From: Allium sativum
Lineage: Eukaryota; Streptophyta; Magnoliopsida; Asparagales; Amaryllidaceae
Assembly: GCA_030737875.1 (NCBI GenBank)
Contig: CM060912.1
Coordinates: forward strand, 206,969,231 to 207,033,230
Length of the DNA: 64,000 bases
Direction: 5' to 3'
Shown here: in pieces, positions 11,724-23,025 of the stretch
Numbering within the stretch: the stretch's first letter is position 1
Layout of the letters: the number at the start of each line of letters is the position of its first letter
Made by a program: the position numbers and the translations under genes
Notes under the pieces: model-generated
The model's input: the letters and a program-made list of their open reading frames with translations, nothing else
Databases searched by the model: none
What the model was told of the DNA's origin: nothing

Positions 11724-14700
11724 AACCATTATTGATTCTATTGGGAAAATTTTGTTTTTTTTTTCTTTTATACATGTTGTTTTTCCATTTCATAACAAAG
11801 GTTGAATTGTGTTTTTAATTCATACGGTTTATATGTTATGTTTTCTTTTCACAACAGGTTGAGTTTATTAACTGCGGCTAATAATTAAAAAAAAAGTTTT
11901 TTTTTATTTGGGTTAAGTCTCAGTTCTATATGGATTAAGATCTATTATCTCCTTCACGTTCTTTCATTGGTTCTATCGATCCAACTTGAATAATGTGAAT
12001 ATAACATAGTTTGTCAATATGTTAATTCAACGGGTTCTGGTTTTTTGTTTAAAAATATATCCAAAAATATATGTTTATTACGTTTAGTTGTAAGTTGCAT
12101 TCTGCAGCCGCCGGTTTATTGTTACTTCTGATGTCATATATTATACTATAGTATTTGTTTTGACCAAGTCTTGAACCCGTTTTATGCATAAAGTTTCAGA
12201 AGCTCTATTGAGCGAATCTCATGCTATCCTTACGGTCTTTTAAAAAAAAGTTTTTTTTTTGTATACCATGTGTACTATTTGGAACAATTATTGCTTATTG
12301 TATGGATGTAGGACATGCCACATTAACTTATTTGTCATATGCAAATAATATTTCATGGCGTGTGTATGATGTTTCAGTAATATGTTATGATGCTTTTATT
12401 TTATGCCTTTTGGGTTTGGTATATAATATTTTGCATGTGTGTTGCTTAATCTAATTAGGTATCATGTTTGAATTGTTGACCATTTCACCTACGTTTTAGG
12501 ATGATGATTAGTAGGTTACTTTATTATGGTCAAACTACGGTAACTTTTACGATTTAAAAAAAGAGTTTTTTCTTCTTCTTTTTTGTTTGGTTCGGTTGAC
12601 AGTATAAAAAAGCACATGTTATATTATGCTTCGGATATATTTCAGTCATTCAGGTTATTTAGTATGATATTTATTATGTCATTTACACATAATTTTATGT
12701 GGTAATTGATCATGACATTCATCTATGATATCGTGATTTATTTATGATGTCTTATATCATATTTATTAAGGAAATGTCATGAATGTAACTACATACCTAA
12801 AGCAATAGATTATGACAACTATGACTAAAACTCGTTATGCTATTATAATAATTTTGAGATTTTCAGATGTCATATAGACCTAAAGCAATAAGAGTGTTTT
12901 ATAACACTCAAAATATATTGTACATATATTAAGGATAAATTCAAATATAATTTTGGCGTCTCTTTATAACCGTAAATATCCTACATACATAGTGAATTGA
13001 CTGAAATAATATGTCACCAAAGTGACCTCTATATTTTGGTGGTTCATGAAAATGTTTGATATTTGTGTGTAGTTGTTCATGTGAGTATTAGTCGGCCCAA
13101 AGGAAGACTAATATTTGGCCGAATCACTTACACATGTGTGATGATAAATACGTGACAATTATAAGGTTTTTTTCGAGTGAATAATTAATCGGCCCAAAGG
13201 AAGGTTGTTATTTGACTTGAATTTATTGTCAGTGTTTGATCATTACAACAAGAGTACCACTTACAGTTAATATTACTGTCCAAAGACTTGATATTAATGT
13301 GTACTAGGTATCTTGAGAAGAGATTTACCAATTATTTGAATTTACTATGGTTGATATTTGGCTATGAGCATATACGGTCAATCTTCATTTTATTTTTTTG
13401 TTCATTTTCAGCTAATTTAACTGAATTATCTGTCAATTTAAAGAATATTTCCATCTTGTTTTGGGATAAATATAAGGATTTGTATGAGAGCATGTTATTT
13501 GTTATTGAGTTTATAGATTTATGTCTTGTAACTAAGAGGGTTACAGCCAACCCTACTACGGTTAAATTTTCTTATAATGTTATGAAGTATATTGAAAGGT
13601 GATAGAATTCAAAGGCAAGAGTTAAATGATCATTAAGTAAATACTTTAGAAGTTTTTCAAGGATGTGCTATAGGTAACGATAACTAATTTCGTATAAGTT
13701 ATCTACTGAGAATGGAAACGGTTTTTGTGAAAACAATAAGGGAAATCATGCACTCTTTGTGGTGCTTGATTACATAAAGTCAAAGTAAAAGAAATATAAA
13801 TGAGTACTATACAGAAAAAGATATTGCTTCAAAATCTAAAGACGCTCAAGTTATCGTTATTTTTGGTGCTATCTTCAGTATATTCATTTAAAGATTAAAA
13901 TTATTTTAAGAATAATATGTTATTTTATTGGGCTAATTTAGCGCTTTGGTAATTAAAATAGAGATTGAAGTTTTTATGATTGAAAAGTACTCATTTGATA
14001 TACATTGTAAATATATGTATGAATAAGGATTAAGAAGTCGCTAAGGATCTCAAAGAAAAGAAATAACATAAGAATATATTTATAGTTATTTCTTTATTGG
14101 GATATATAGACATATAAAGTTATTATTGAGATTTAAGTCAAACTGCTTGAATTTATTCAATACCTTTTATGTTGTCATTTAGACAGATTTCGGTTTTATA
14201 TTTCTAGTATGAACATATTCATCAAGTAATAATAGTGTTGATTTATGAATAAATTCAAATTTTTATGTAATTGAAGCTCTTAATGTCTGATATATAAGTT
14301 ATGGCTACTTATGCTAAATAGCTTGTAATGATATCTCAAATCTTGTTTTGGTGATTAATATAATTATTTGTTTCAGTATACTAAGGAGTTATAGATTGAG
14401 ATATCATAAAGATAGAAAATACTTTATTGATATTCTAAGCAATTTAAAGTTTATAATTTTTGTGATCCCACACTAAGGAAAAGTTTTAAAGCGGGAAATG
14501 CAATAGTTTTTTGAGGATGTTGAGCTTGGGGGGAGAAATAAAATAATACCATTGTCTTTAAAGAGAATCATTATCTTTGATTCAACTGCGGTTGCTTCTT
14601 CGCTTAAAGTTTAAGATTTGTTTTCTTTTATTAAGAAGAAGTAAATTAAGAACCATAATAAGATGATGTTGAAGATAATTTTTCTTTAAGCTAAGGATAC

Positions 14701-16012
14701 TGCTTCAAGAAAACAACCTCAAAAACCTCAAAGATGCAAGATCACTAAGGAAATCCACCTAAATGGGAAGAAATGCTAATTCAGATTATTGTGTAGTATT
14801 TCTTCATAAAGATAAATAATGGATTCATAAAGATGATGCTACGGACTTGCATCAATCCATGTAAGGTACTAATTTAAAATGTGGATTTAAGAAATGAACA
14901 TATAGTATAAATCTATATGGATAATAAAGTTTGAAATTTCCCTCTAACTTAAGTGATAAGATCATTGGTTATTTCTTAACTATTCAAAACCAAAAGGGGT
15001 CAAGTGGGTAATATTGAATTTTATGAGGCACTTTATCGAAAGCACTATTATTAATACGAAATTTTATTTTCTTTTAAGAATGTTTCATTTTGGACTTAGT
15101 AAACGATTCTGAATCGATCACTTTGGAGCTTACTACAGTTTGTACTTTTGAGCATTATTTGATGGAGATTAAAATTATATTTCTCAATGGAGACATTGGT
15201 AAAACTACTTAAGAAACTCATTTATGGATTAGTCTTTTGTATTTGGGATTCAAATTCACCATTATTGTTCATGTGGCGATATTTTGGATTATTACAAAAG
15301 AATTAGGAAGATAAATGCTTCAAAGATTAAGTATGTAAACTGCGATTCAGTTGATTTTCTTTTACCAAAACAGATAAATGTTGCCATCCTTGAAACTAAA
15401 GAAATGCAAAAGATTTTTCATGCATTTGCAGTTTGAATTCCAATGCATACTAATGTATATACACATATGGATATGCGTGTATTATTTGGTAGATACCTTA
15501 CTGATATTAAAAGTGGATCACTGATTTAGTTGCCAAAATGGTTATGAGATATCTTTAAGGAATAAAATAAAAGATCATATGCTCATAGATAAAAGATCGG
15601 ATCGGTTGGAGATCATAAAGAATTACGATCCAGATATTTTGGATGTCATTACTGTAAAAGATCCATTCTAGCAATGATAATATATTTTATGGGTGAAACT
15701 ACATAAGGGAAAAGTGTCACTTAGGCACTTATAGTTTTCACCACTTTGAAAATATCGTCTTTGGTTAATTATAAGACATCCAAATATGGAAAATAATAAT
15801 GAAAATTTTCACAAGACTCCAGTTATTGATAAAGAATTGAAAGACCAAGTAATATTGTGACAGTAAAGTATATATTATTTTCCAATAAGGGAAGAGTTCA
15901 AAATATATTGTAAATCATAGAGCATATTTAGACAAACTCCATTATAGCGGATCCGCTTTCCAAAAGACTATCACCTAGGGTCTTTCATGAGCATATAGCT
16001 CAATTGGTGTAA
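11724..16012 (+). pseudogene. Decayed Copia gag-pol
   Basis: Pol is recognisable in pieces, in the expected order. HYLMEIKIIFLNGDIG at about 15153-15200 matches the RT motif usually read as QMDVKTAFLNGDL. A broken YLKGTKDHMLIYR-like block lies near 15548-15600. The C-terminal end of RNase H is clear at about 15922-16012: IEHI, stop, TNSIIADPLSKRLSPRVFHE and HIAQLV before the terminal stop. Stops and frameshifts are scattered throughout, so no functional gag, protease, integrase or RT is possible. No gag zinc knuckle was identified with confidence. Confidence 0.8.
13092..13203 (+). repeat. Direct repeat TCGGCCCAAAGGAAG inside the Copia element
   Basis: The 15-mer TCGGCCCAAAGGAAG occurs at 13092-13106 and 13189-13203, 97 bp apart, each followed by a related T-rich segment. 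It looks like an internal tandem duplication in the 5' half of the element. Confidence 0.7.
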
Positions 16013-16456
16013 CTTTTATGTAAAGATATTTTGGTTCAGGCGGACTTTGTATTTGGTATTGTCGTATGACTCACTGCTCTATGTTTCGGTTACAGATATA
16101 TGTAAATCAAGTTCTTTTTATGATCAGAAATAAAGTAATGAAGTTTTCTTTGCACTCAGGTTGTTTATTTATTAAACGTTTTGATCTCACTAAAGAAGAA
16201 CCAGTTGGAAATAGACATTTATAGATCACATTTCATGTAATTTCCATGCTACGCATCCATGATTGATCTATGTCATTTGATTGTATTGATATATGTGACC
16301 ATTGATGGGTTTAGTTATGATAAATGTAACGAATGCCGCTTTGATCCTTTGTCAACCCAATTAATGGACGAGATTGTTTTAGATACTCCATATGTTATAA
16401 ATAGCAAAATTTGGAGCTCATAAAGTTAAACACATTTTAAGGTTATTTCATATGTG

Positions 16457-16470
16457 GCCCAGGGGGAGAT
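16457..16470 (+). other. Polypurine tract of the Copia element
   Basis: A purine-rich tract, AGGGGGAGAT preceded by GGCCC, lies immediately before the 3' LTR at 16471, where plus-strand DNA synthesis would be primed. Confidence 0.85.
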
Positions 16471-16960
16471 TGTTGGAATATTTCGACAATTGGGTCACAT
16501 ATGTAAAATAAAATGTGTTGTGCTATTTTGGTGTAAAGCCTAATTAAAGTGATCTAATTTTAGATTAGAATTAATAGGCTTAAAGTTTAAGTTATTATGG
16601 GCCTAATGTGTAGATACCGGGGCATTTTATAATTTGTTGAAGGGCCGAATTACAAAATGCCAACTTTATAAATAAAGGGTTATGGTCCCCGAATTACACA
16701 AGCCTTAGCAACTCTCTAACCTCTTCTATGGAGAGCTGATTTCAGATCTAGGGTTTGTGTCAATTTGAAAGACCAAACCAAATTATATCTTCTTTTTAGC
16801 AACCAAATATGGATTCAGCTATTGCCATGATTAACTACGGATTCAGGTACGCTTCCGCTAATCTATTTTTGTTTTGTTCTCAATTAAATCAATATGGATT
16901 ACATATTTAGATCTAGGGTTTTATGAGTGGATATTGATAAAGTATAATGAAATCCTAACA
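16471..16960 (+). repeat. 3' LTR of the Copia element
   Basis: 490 bp, same length as the 5' LTR and differing at 9 sites, for example TTTTGAC/TTTCGAC near the start and GATTGG/GAGTGG near the end. Followed by the target duplication AGGAA at 16961-16965. Confidence 0.95.
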
Positions 16961-16965
16961 AGGAA

Positions 16966-17949
16966 GTCTTGGGGGTAGAATAATTGTTAGGGGATGAGAC
17001 ACAGATTTTAGAAGAAGACAGACAATTATTGAAGGAAGTAAAATAAATAGAGAATGTGGTTGTGTTAGCTTAGAAGAAGGGAAAGACCATCATCACTAAA
17101 ACTGCAATAATTGCATATAGTGTTGGCTCGACAGGCCGATCGTTGAGCTAGGAGGTTGTTGTCCTAACAACTTTTGCTCCAACCACTAGGGTAAAAGGCT
17201 TTTTTTCCTCAACAAATTACTATTGATTCAGGTTATGATACTGAAAAGCCAAGTCTCACCGGAAAAGATGCATTGACTCCAATTCCTAATGGCAATACCC
17301 TAGCTGAAGGTTAAGAGTACGATGCCAAATGTATCTCTACTCTTTCATTGGCTTTCGAACGAATGCAAAGGGCCAGTGAAGAAGCTAGCAGGCATTCCGC
17401 AGAGTCTCCAAAAAAGAAAAAAACTAATAATTCTCGGTCTTTTTGCCACAAGTATTCAAAAGATGACTGCTACGGTCATTACTCCAGTAGTACCAACTTA
17501 TAGGTCGTTAATGCCCCATATTAGCAATTCAGCGGAAGATATCACTTGGGACCAGGCCTCATATGTTAAGCTAATGAAGGCCAAGTTCTAGGACTTAGGG
17601 TCATTGGTAGGGTTAGGATAGTTGTTTTGGGTGGAAGCAAGCTTATTGGAAGTATAGCTTGGAACAAATGCTTGAGAAAGTTGAGGCTACGAAGACCGCT
17701 AGGAAAGAAGGATCGGGGTCAAAGGAAGGAAAAAATGCTGCAGAGGAAACAGAAAAGACCACATTTGATCCTCAACCCCAAAAGATGGTCCCTTCTCGGG
17801 GGGATAGTGGCCAAGTCGAGGAAACCGAAGATGATGATGAAGAGGGATCTGATTCCAAGAATATGTGGATTCAAAATTATTGGTTATCCCATGGATGCTC
17901 CAAAGGTGATATGGATGTATGTAAATATCCTTTTGTATTTTTGGCTTAA
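16966..17949 (+). pseudogene. Gag-like coding remnant, right part (unassigned)
   Basis: Coding-like but frame-shifted sequence continues after the Copia element. One segment reads FERMQRASEEASRH then a Lys run (about 17355-17430). Another reads WDQASYVKLMKAKF (about 17548-17590). The last, about 17659-17949, is acidic: MEQMLEKVEATKTARKEGSG, later VEETEDDDEEGSDSK. The hydrophilic, Lys/Glu-rich make-up suits the C-terminal part of a retroelement gag-like or host coiled-coil protein. No catalytic motif was seen. With 11018-11213 it probably formed one locus split by the Copia insertion. Confidence 0.35.
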
Positions 17950-18001
17950 TTTCGTGTGAGTACGTCTCTTAGATATAGCTTATAAAACTTGTAGTTTTAA
18001 C

Positions 18002-19022
18002 CAGTGTTCTCATAACCGGACCTGGCCGACGGCCTGACCACGGTTAACCGAGAGTCGCCAAGCATTCCGGCCCAGAAGTAAGTAAAGCCTTGAAATACGG
18101 AAGCCCACCCAAAACCATGAAAGCCGATCCAAAACCATGAGAACCAGTCCAAACCGCGATTTGGTAGGCCCAAAAGCCCAATCAAAATTTCCCTTTTTTT
18201 ATATAAATCAAAGCATTCAAGCTAGTTTAAGACAGGCTCAGCCCAGTAACGCAAGGCTTCTGAAGCCTAAATGAACTACCGCACTAGCTACGATATTATG
18301 TAAAAGTATGCACAACACCATTTCTCCCCAGTTTAGGATGTGGGACATTAAAATCACCTTTGTACCTTCTATTCTTCATCCGCAGGTTCTGTTAATCAAA
18401 TTTTTCCTATTTCGAAACATTACCAAATACTAACTGACAATTTGTTACACCAAGCTTGCTGAAAGAAATGCATTTGATATAAGAAAGAAGACAATATAAT
18501 TAAGTTCCAGGCTGATATAATGAAATCTCTTCTTTTAATCAAAATCCATAGGTTCTTTTAATCAAAATCCATGAACAACCTCAAATTCTTCCAGGATGAA
18601 CCATCCTCATCCATAGCCTTCCTAGCTTTATCACCAAATTCTTTTGCCCTTCCCCTCCTCTCCTCGCCTTCTTCTCCTTTACCCATCAATTGCAGTACAT
18701 CCTTTGACATGGCTTCACTACCCACTGCTACTTCATCTTCTGGTAAATAAAAGTAGGGCTTCTTAACTCCAACTGGTATCCCTGTCTCAGTGAATTCAAA
18801 AATCAGCTTCTCATTAAAATAGCTGGTCAGCAAAATGCTTGACCGTGGAAACCTTACATTTTCTATTATTTTCTTACCAAAATCAAAATTTCATACATTA
18901 ATATACTAGTTCCAATTAAAATTCATATGTGCACGGTTTTTATGGTTCGACCGGTCGAACCTTAAAAACCTCCGACCTTGGACTATCACGGTTCGATGCA
19001 CGACACGGTCATGAAAACTATG
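18002..19022. mobile_element. hAT-type non-autonomous element carrying a gene fragment
   Basis: The element is 1021 bp. The left end CAGTGTTCTCATAACCG and the right end read on the other strand, CATAGTTTTCATGACCG, match at 13 of 17 positions. Both sides carry the identical 8-bp duplication GTTTTAAC (17994-18001 and 19023-19030), the size expected for hAT. Near the right end is a palindrome-like GGTTCGACCGGTCGAACC. No transposase is present. The middle holds a minus-strand glycosyltransferase fragment (18558-18837), making this a Pack-type element. Confidence 0.8.
18558..18837 (-). pseudogene. Captured C-terminal fragment of a plant UDP-glycosyltransferase
   Basis: On the minus strand, FADQ (18823-18834), a one-base frameshift and then YFNEKLIFEFTETGIPVGVK reproduce the end of the PSPG box and the helix after it in plant family-1 glycosyltransferases (usual form FA-QF-NEKL---V---G--VG-K). 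Further on, LMGKGEEGEERRGRAKEFGD and KARKAMDEDGSSWKNL match the C-terminal helices (typically RRRAKEL---A--A---GGSS---L). About 90 codons remain and end at MDFD plus stop, the natural C-terminus. The sugar-nucleotide-binding PSPG box itself and the N-terminal acceptor domain are absent. Intact enzymes transfer glucose to small molecules; this piece cannot. A 23-bp-spaced duplication (CTTTTAATCAAAATCCAT at 18532 and 18555) abuts its 3' end. Confidence 0.82.
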
Positions 19023-19030
19023 GTTTTAAC

Positions 19031-19667
19031 CAAGTACTTATTTGTGAATAAAAGTCACATCTGCTTTTATTCTATGTAAATTTTTTCTAAGTGTTCAAGT
19101 TTTTACATGTTTTCCATCGAATGTATTTGTACGTTGTCACTCACCAATACACTAGTTTGCTCAAGAGTTCGAGCATTGATTTGGTGGACCACTCACGTGG
19201 ACTTCTTTCAATCAAGGCTTTAGGTTGTGTAGCCCATTTAGTTTGGAGCTTCAATCTCGATATCTTCGTTCAGTCATGATGCCATGTCATTGTGAATTTC
19301 AGAGTTGGAAGCCCTACTTTTAAGGTCTCCTTTTGGATGTATCTCAAGTCGTGTAGGATTGGAATTAGGGTATTTTTCACTCTTGAGATCTCCTTTCGAT
19401 CGTTGATCCCAAGTCGTGTGAAATTTTGAGTTAGGTATCATGGTCATCTCTTTATTATTAACCATTGTTTATTTGGGCTCGAGTTGTAGGCATCGTGTTT
19501 TTGCCATTATATATTCAAATCCATGCCTTGAGGATCGGAGTTGGCCAAGAGAATGGTCGATATCACATTTACTTAGATTAGAGTTATTGCCCCCAAGGTC
19601 CAAAGACTAACGGTTAGTGATTGCACAGTCAAGTCGTGAGCACTATAAGTATTTATACTTGGCCTTA
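19031..19667. other. Noncoding stretch with a diverged two-copy repeat
   Basis: No convincing gene. About 19318-19360 and 19386-19430 are related: both contain TCTCCTTT and later AAGTCGTGT, suggesting an old duplication of roughly 70 bp. Confidence 0.35.
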
Positions 19668-20870
19668 TCGTAACGACCCGGCAGGTCGACAATAAACCAC
19701 ACATCTCAAATCATTCAAACGACATATTATTATTATTTTAGGGTTTAACGCAAATCAAATAATAGAACCACAAACAAAGAATAATACAACATCTCATAGT
19801 GGAATATAATAATGCAATAGTAGTTCACGAAGCTACTAAATAAATTACATAAGAGTTTCAAAAATAAATACAGGGAAAGTCTAATACATAGAAGTTCACT
19901 AATACATGATATTCAGAGTTTAGAAATAACTTGAAAAAGATGAATAGATAGATTCTTCAATAAGATCTTTAGTTTTGAAAGGTGTGTCTCAAAACTATGG
20001 TACTTAGCCTGACCCGAGCATAAAGTAAACAAAACATTCGAGTCAGATTTAACATTCTTATGCAAGTAAATTAACTCAAGTGAAGTCTTTACATGTGAAA
20101 GGTAAAAGTAACTCAAAAGATGTTTGAAATCACCATCCTTTAATGATTTGTTAAACTATTTACATATAATACAATACGCAATTATAGTAAACGTCTATTA
20201 GTAAAGTATAGTATTAAAAACAGTGTTAAGGCATTACATTTTTCCCTTAACACGTTTTATATAAGCACTACAGTCTACACAGTATTGTGAACTCACCACA
20301 ACCTGGTGGGCTATTAAGGAGCACTCCATAGGTACAATCCAAATCAAAGTCATAGTGAGCTCAGTCAGGATAAATATGATAAGGTATATGAGGCAATGCT
20401 CAGGGTAGGATAATACCATTTTGCCCTCCCAAACTGATGGTAACGCAAAGTCGTAGCTATCACCCACCTCGACCAACACTCCCAAAATAAAGAATGCGCA
20501 TCAAATCACGGAACTGAGATAACAAATGAAGAAGTTTTGTCGATATGGGTAGTTAAACTACTTGATCCAGTATAGCTCTTGTTTAGTCATTTCAATTATA
20601 ACATGAATGCCAAGGTTATCCATCATCATTCTCTTTCTTCATTAATAATCATTCTCTAATCCATCATATTTCATTCGAGATTGTCAACCACGTACATAGT
20701 TGCTAAAGCGGCTTCGGTATTGATAGAAAGTATGCCAATATCCAACCATAGAACCAACTGATTATTTCATGCCATGGTCATTTGCGCTTAAATAAATCAT
20801 ATTTCAATATTATAAATCGATTTACTTCAATAATCGACTTTTATTATCATTTACTCAAATCAATTAAATA
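19668..20870. repeat. Gypsy-type LTR-like fragment
   Basis: CGTAACGACCCGGCAGGTCG at about 19670 resembles the terminal sequence of a group of plant Gypsy LTRs (TGTAACGACCC type), with C in place of the first T. The following kilobase is noncoding with LTR-like composition. Orientation and far end could not be set, and no target duplication was found. Confidence 0.4.
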
Positions 20871-21081
20871 TTGGATTCGATTTCAAATTACAAAACTCAA
20901 ATTATTAAGAAGTTCGATTCCAATACTTGCATTTCGATTTTAGATTTCCATATTATGAATATCGTTATTCAAAGTAATCTTTATATTCAAATAATTCAAA
21001 CTTACTTGCTCAGGTTGAAAATGTACTTTTATTTTAAAATAGGAAAATGTTATACAAAATAGTTTAAATAAAATAGTTATG

Positions 21082-21104
21082 ATATATATATATATATATA
21101 TATA
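21082..21104. repeat. (TA)n microsatellite
   Basis: About eleven TA units in a generally AT-rich stretch. Confidence 0.9.
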
Positions 21105-22402
21105 ATAGTTAAATTTTATGTAAAATAATCATAAAAAATCAAATGGGCAAATTTTATTTATAAGAATTTAAAAATGGTATGAAAATATATGAAGTTAAAT
21201 AAAGCATATAAAATAATTTTATTAAAATAATTGTAAAATATATAACTGTAAATATATATATGTATATATCAATTCACGAGTTGTTTGAAGCAAAACAAAG
21301 TTTTCTCTCCAACGGCGACTGAGTCTTTCTCCGCTTTTCTCTACCTTGTCTAATCTCTTCGCCCGTTCTTTTTCCCCCACTTTCCCTTTAAAAATCCATC
21401 TTTCTTCTTTGATCCTCCCATCCATTCCCACCCGCACTCATTTTTTGTCTGCTTCATTCTCTCTCTTCTTCATATCTATAAACCAGATCCACTTCCAATT
21501 TTCCGCTGCTTTCATCTTTGCTCTTCATTTCCTTCCAGTCTTTCAAGATTTATGTTTAAACCTTAGTTTTCTATGTTAAACTTCTTCTACAACCCGCTTG
21601 AGTTTTCTCTCCTTTTATTTGTGCTTGGATCTTGGTTATAGATGAAGCAACCCATGACTTTCAGTTTGCCTTCCCTTGCTAATGACAGTTTTACCACTGA
21701 AACGTTGGTTGTTCTTCGATTGTGGATCGATGGTGTCGACGTGCTAGTGTGTGGATCTGTTTGCTTTGCTATGGTGTAATGGAGTTTGGACTTTTCTTGG
21801 TTGTTTGGTTTGATTTTGCTTTATTCTTCTACCATTTTTGGTAGCCACGTATAATAAGGTCTGTGTTCCACATTGGGTTGTGTTTGTCGTGTTTAGTGCA
21901 GTATCTTTTGTGGTTTTTCCGTGGTTCTTGTGTGAGGCTGGATATTTATTTACTGGTGAAGTTCTTTGGTTTTGTAGTAGTTTCTTATTGCATGCTTGTG
22001 CTGAAAGAAGGGTTTCATGAGAGGCTTTACTGTGATTGTTTCAAGGTATTTTTTTTATTTGCTTGTGTTTGAATCGGACTGTTTGCAGCCGCATTTGGTG
22101 AAGTTTGTGTTTGCTTAGTGATTAATGTGCTTATCTTGGCAGTTGCTTGTTGTATTTGAATTGAGGACCATTTTATAGCCGTGGTTCTTGATGTGGATGT
22201 GGTAAGTACCGCTTTGCAGCCGTGGTTGGTAAACATTTGGTCAAGTGAGATTGTCTTGGAAGCTCGTTGTGGATATTTAGTTTAAGGTTTAGACTGGTTT
22301 ATTGTTGTTTTTGTTGCATTTCTATTTCCTAAGTCTCCCCCTACATGGTGACATGCTAGTTAATTCTAGGTTGTTTTTTATGTGACTTGGTTTGTAGAAT
22401 GC
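21105..22402. other. Noncoding, pyrimidine-rich then T/G-rich stretch
   Basis: About 21290-21600 is unusually C/T-rich on the plus strand, like a plant 5' leader or the R/U5 part of an LTR; 21640-22330 is T/G-rich. Short open frames occur on both strands but none resembles a known protein. Probably part of an old LTR element. Confidence 0.35.
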
Positions 22403-22410
22403 CTATAGCA

Positions 22411-23017
22411 TAGGGCTGTCAATGGATATTCGAAATATCCGAAATCCGTCCGTATCCACATCCGAAAATACAAAAAATATCCGATATTCGAAAAGCGGAT
22501 ACGGATATCCGAAATGCTTAGCGGATACGGATATGGCAATATCCGTATCTGATAAATATCTGTCCGCTATGAAAATATATAGTTTTGTATTTTTATATTT
22601 AGGTTACAGTAATTTATTATTTTATAAACAGATGGATAAAAAGTAAGTAACAAAACACATTTAAATTAGTGTTGAATTTTATGTGATTAAATGTGCTATT
22701 GTTAAATCGGTATGTTTTATCATTTACGTATTATTTCAAAATTTTCAACTATTTTTTAGTACCAAATGAAATATGCATCATATTGTAACTTACATATTTT
22801 TAAGTTCGGATTCAGATATTTTTGGATATCCGGAAATATCCGTATTTGCTAAGCCGGATACGGATATTTTCGGATATCCGAAAATATTCGCGGATACGGA
22901 TACAGATATTATTTAGTAGGTATCCACCGGATACGGATACGGATTCGAATAAGTATTTTTATTTTCGGATACGGATACAGCACTATCTGCATCCGTTTGC
23001 ATCCATTTACAGGCCTA
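22411..23017. mobile_element. hAT MITE, 607 bp
   Basis: Starts TAGGGCTGTCAATGGAT and ends ATCCATTTACAGGCCTA, an inverted pair with 14 of 17 positions matching. The perfect 8-bp duplication CTATAGCA flanks it (22403-22410 and 23018-23025). Both arms are packed with GGATACGGATATCCG-type repeats, a well-known feature of one plant hAT MITE group; the centre is AT-rich. It has no coding capacity. Confidence 0.93.
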
Positions 23018-23025
23018 CTATAGCA

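Larger units (their letters stand above)
11219..16960 (+). mobile_element. Copia (Ty1-type) LTR retrotransposon, complete structure, coding capacity lost
   Basis: Two 490-bp direct repeats (11219-11708 and 16471-16960) start TG and end CA, flanked by the perfect 5-bp duplication AGGAA (11214-11218 and 16961-16965). A primer site TGGTATCTGAGCC follows the 5' LTR and a purine tract precedes the 3' LTR. By my alignment the LTRs differ at 9 sites (about 1.8%), mostly transitions, so the insertion is fairly recent. The 4.76-kb interior nevertheless has no frame longer than about 100 codons; Copia pol motifs are recognisable only between stops. The copy was therefore probably mobilised in trans by a related element. 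Confidence 0.95.

Noticed and set aside
12221..13602. Open frames of 77 and 104 codons in the Copia interior
   Set aside because: Translations resemble neither gag nor pol and are rich in Phe/Ile/Cys from AT-rich DNA; read as chance frames in decayed sequence.
21838..22072. Overlapping Cys/Phe-rich frames of 60-69 codons
   Set aside because: No recognisable domain; both frames arise from T/G-rich noncoding DNA.
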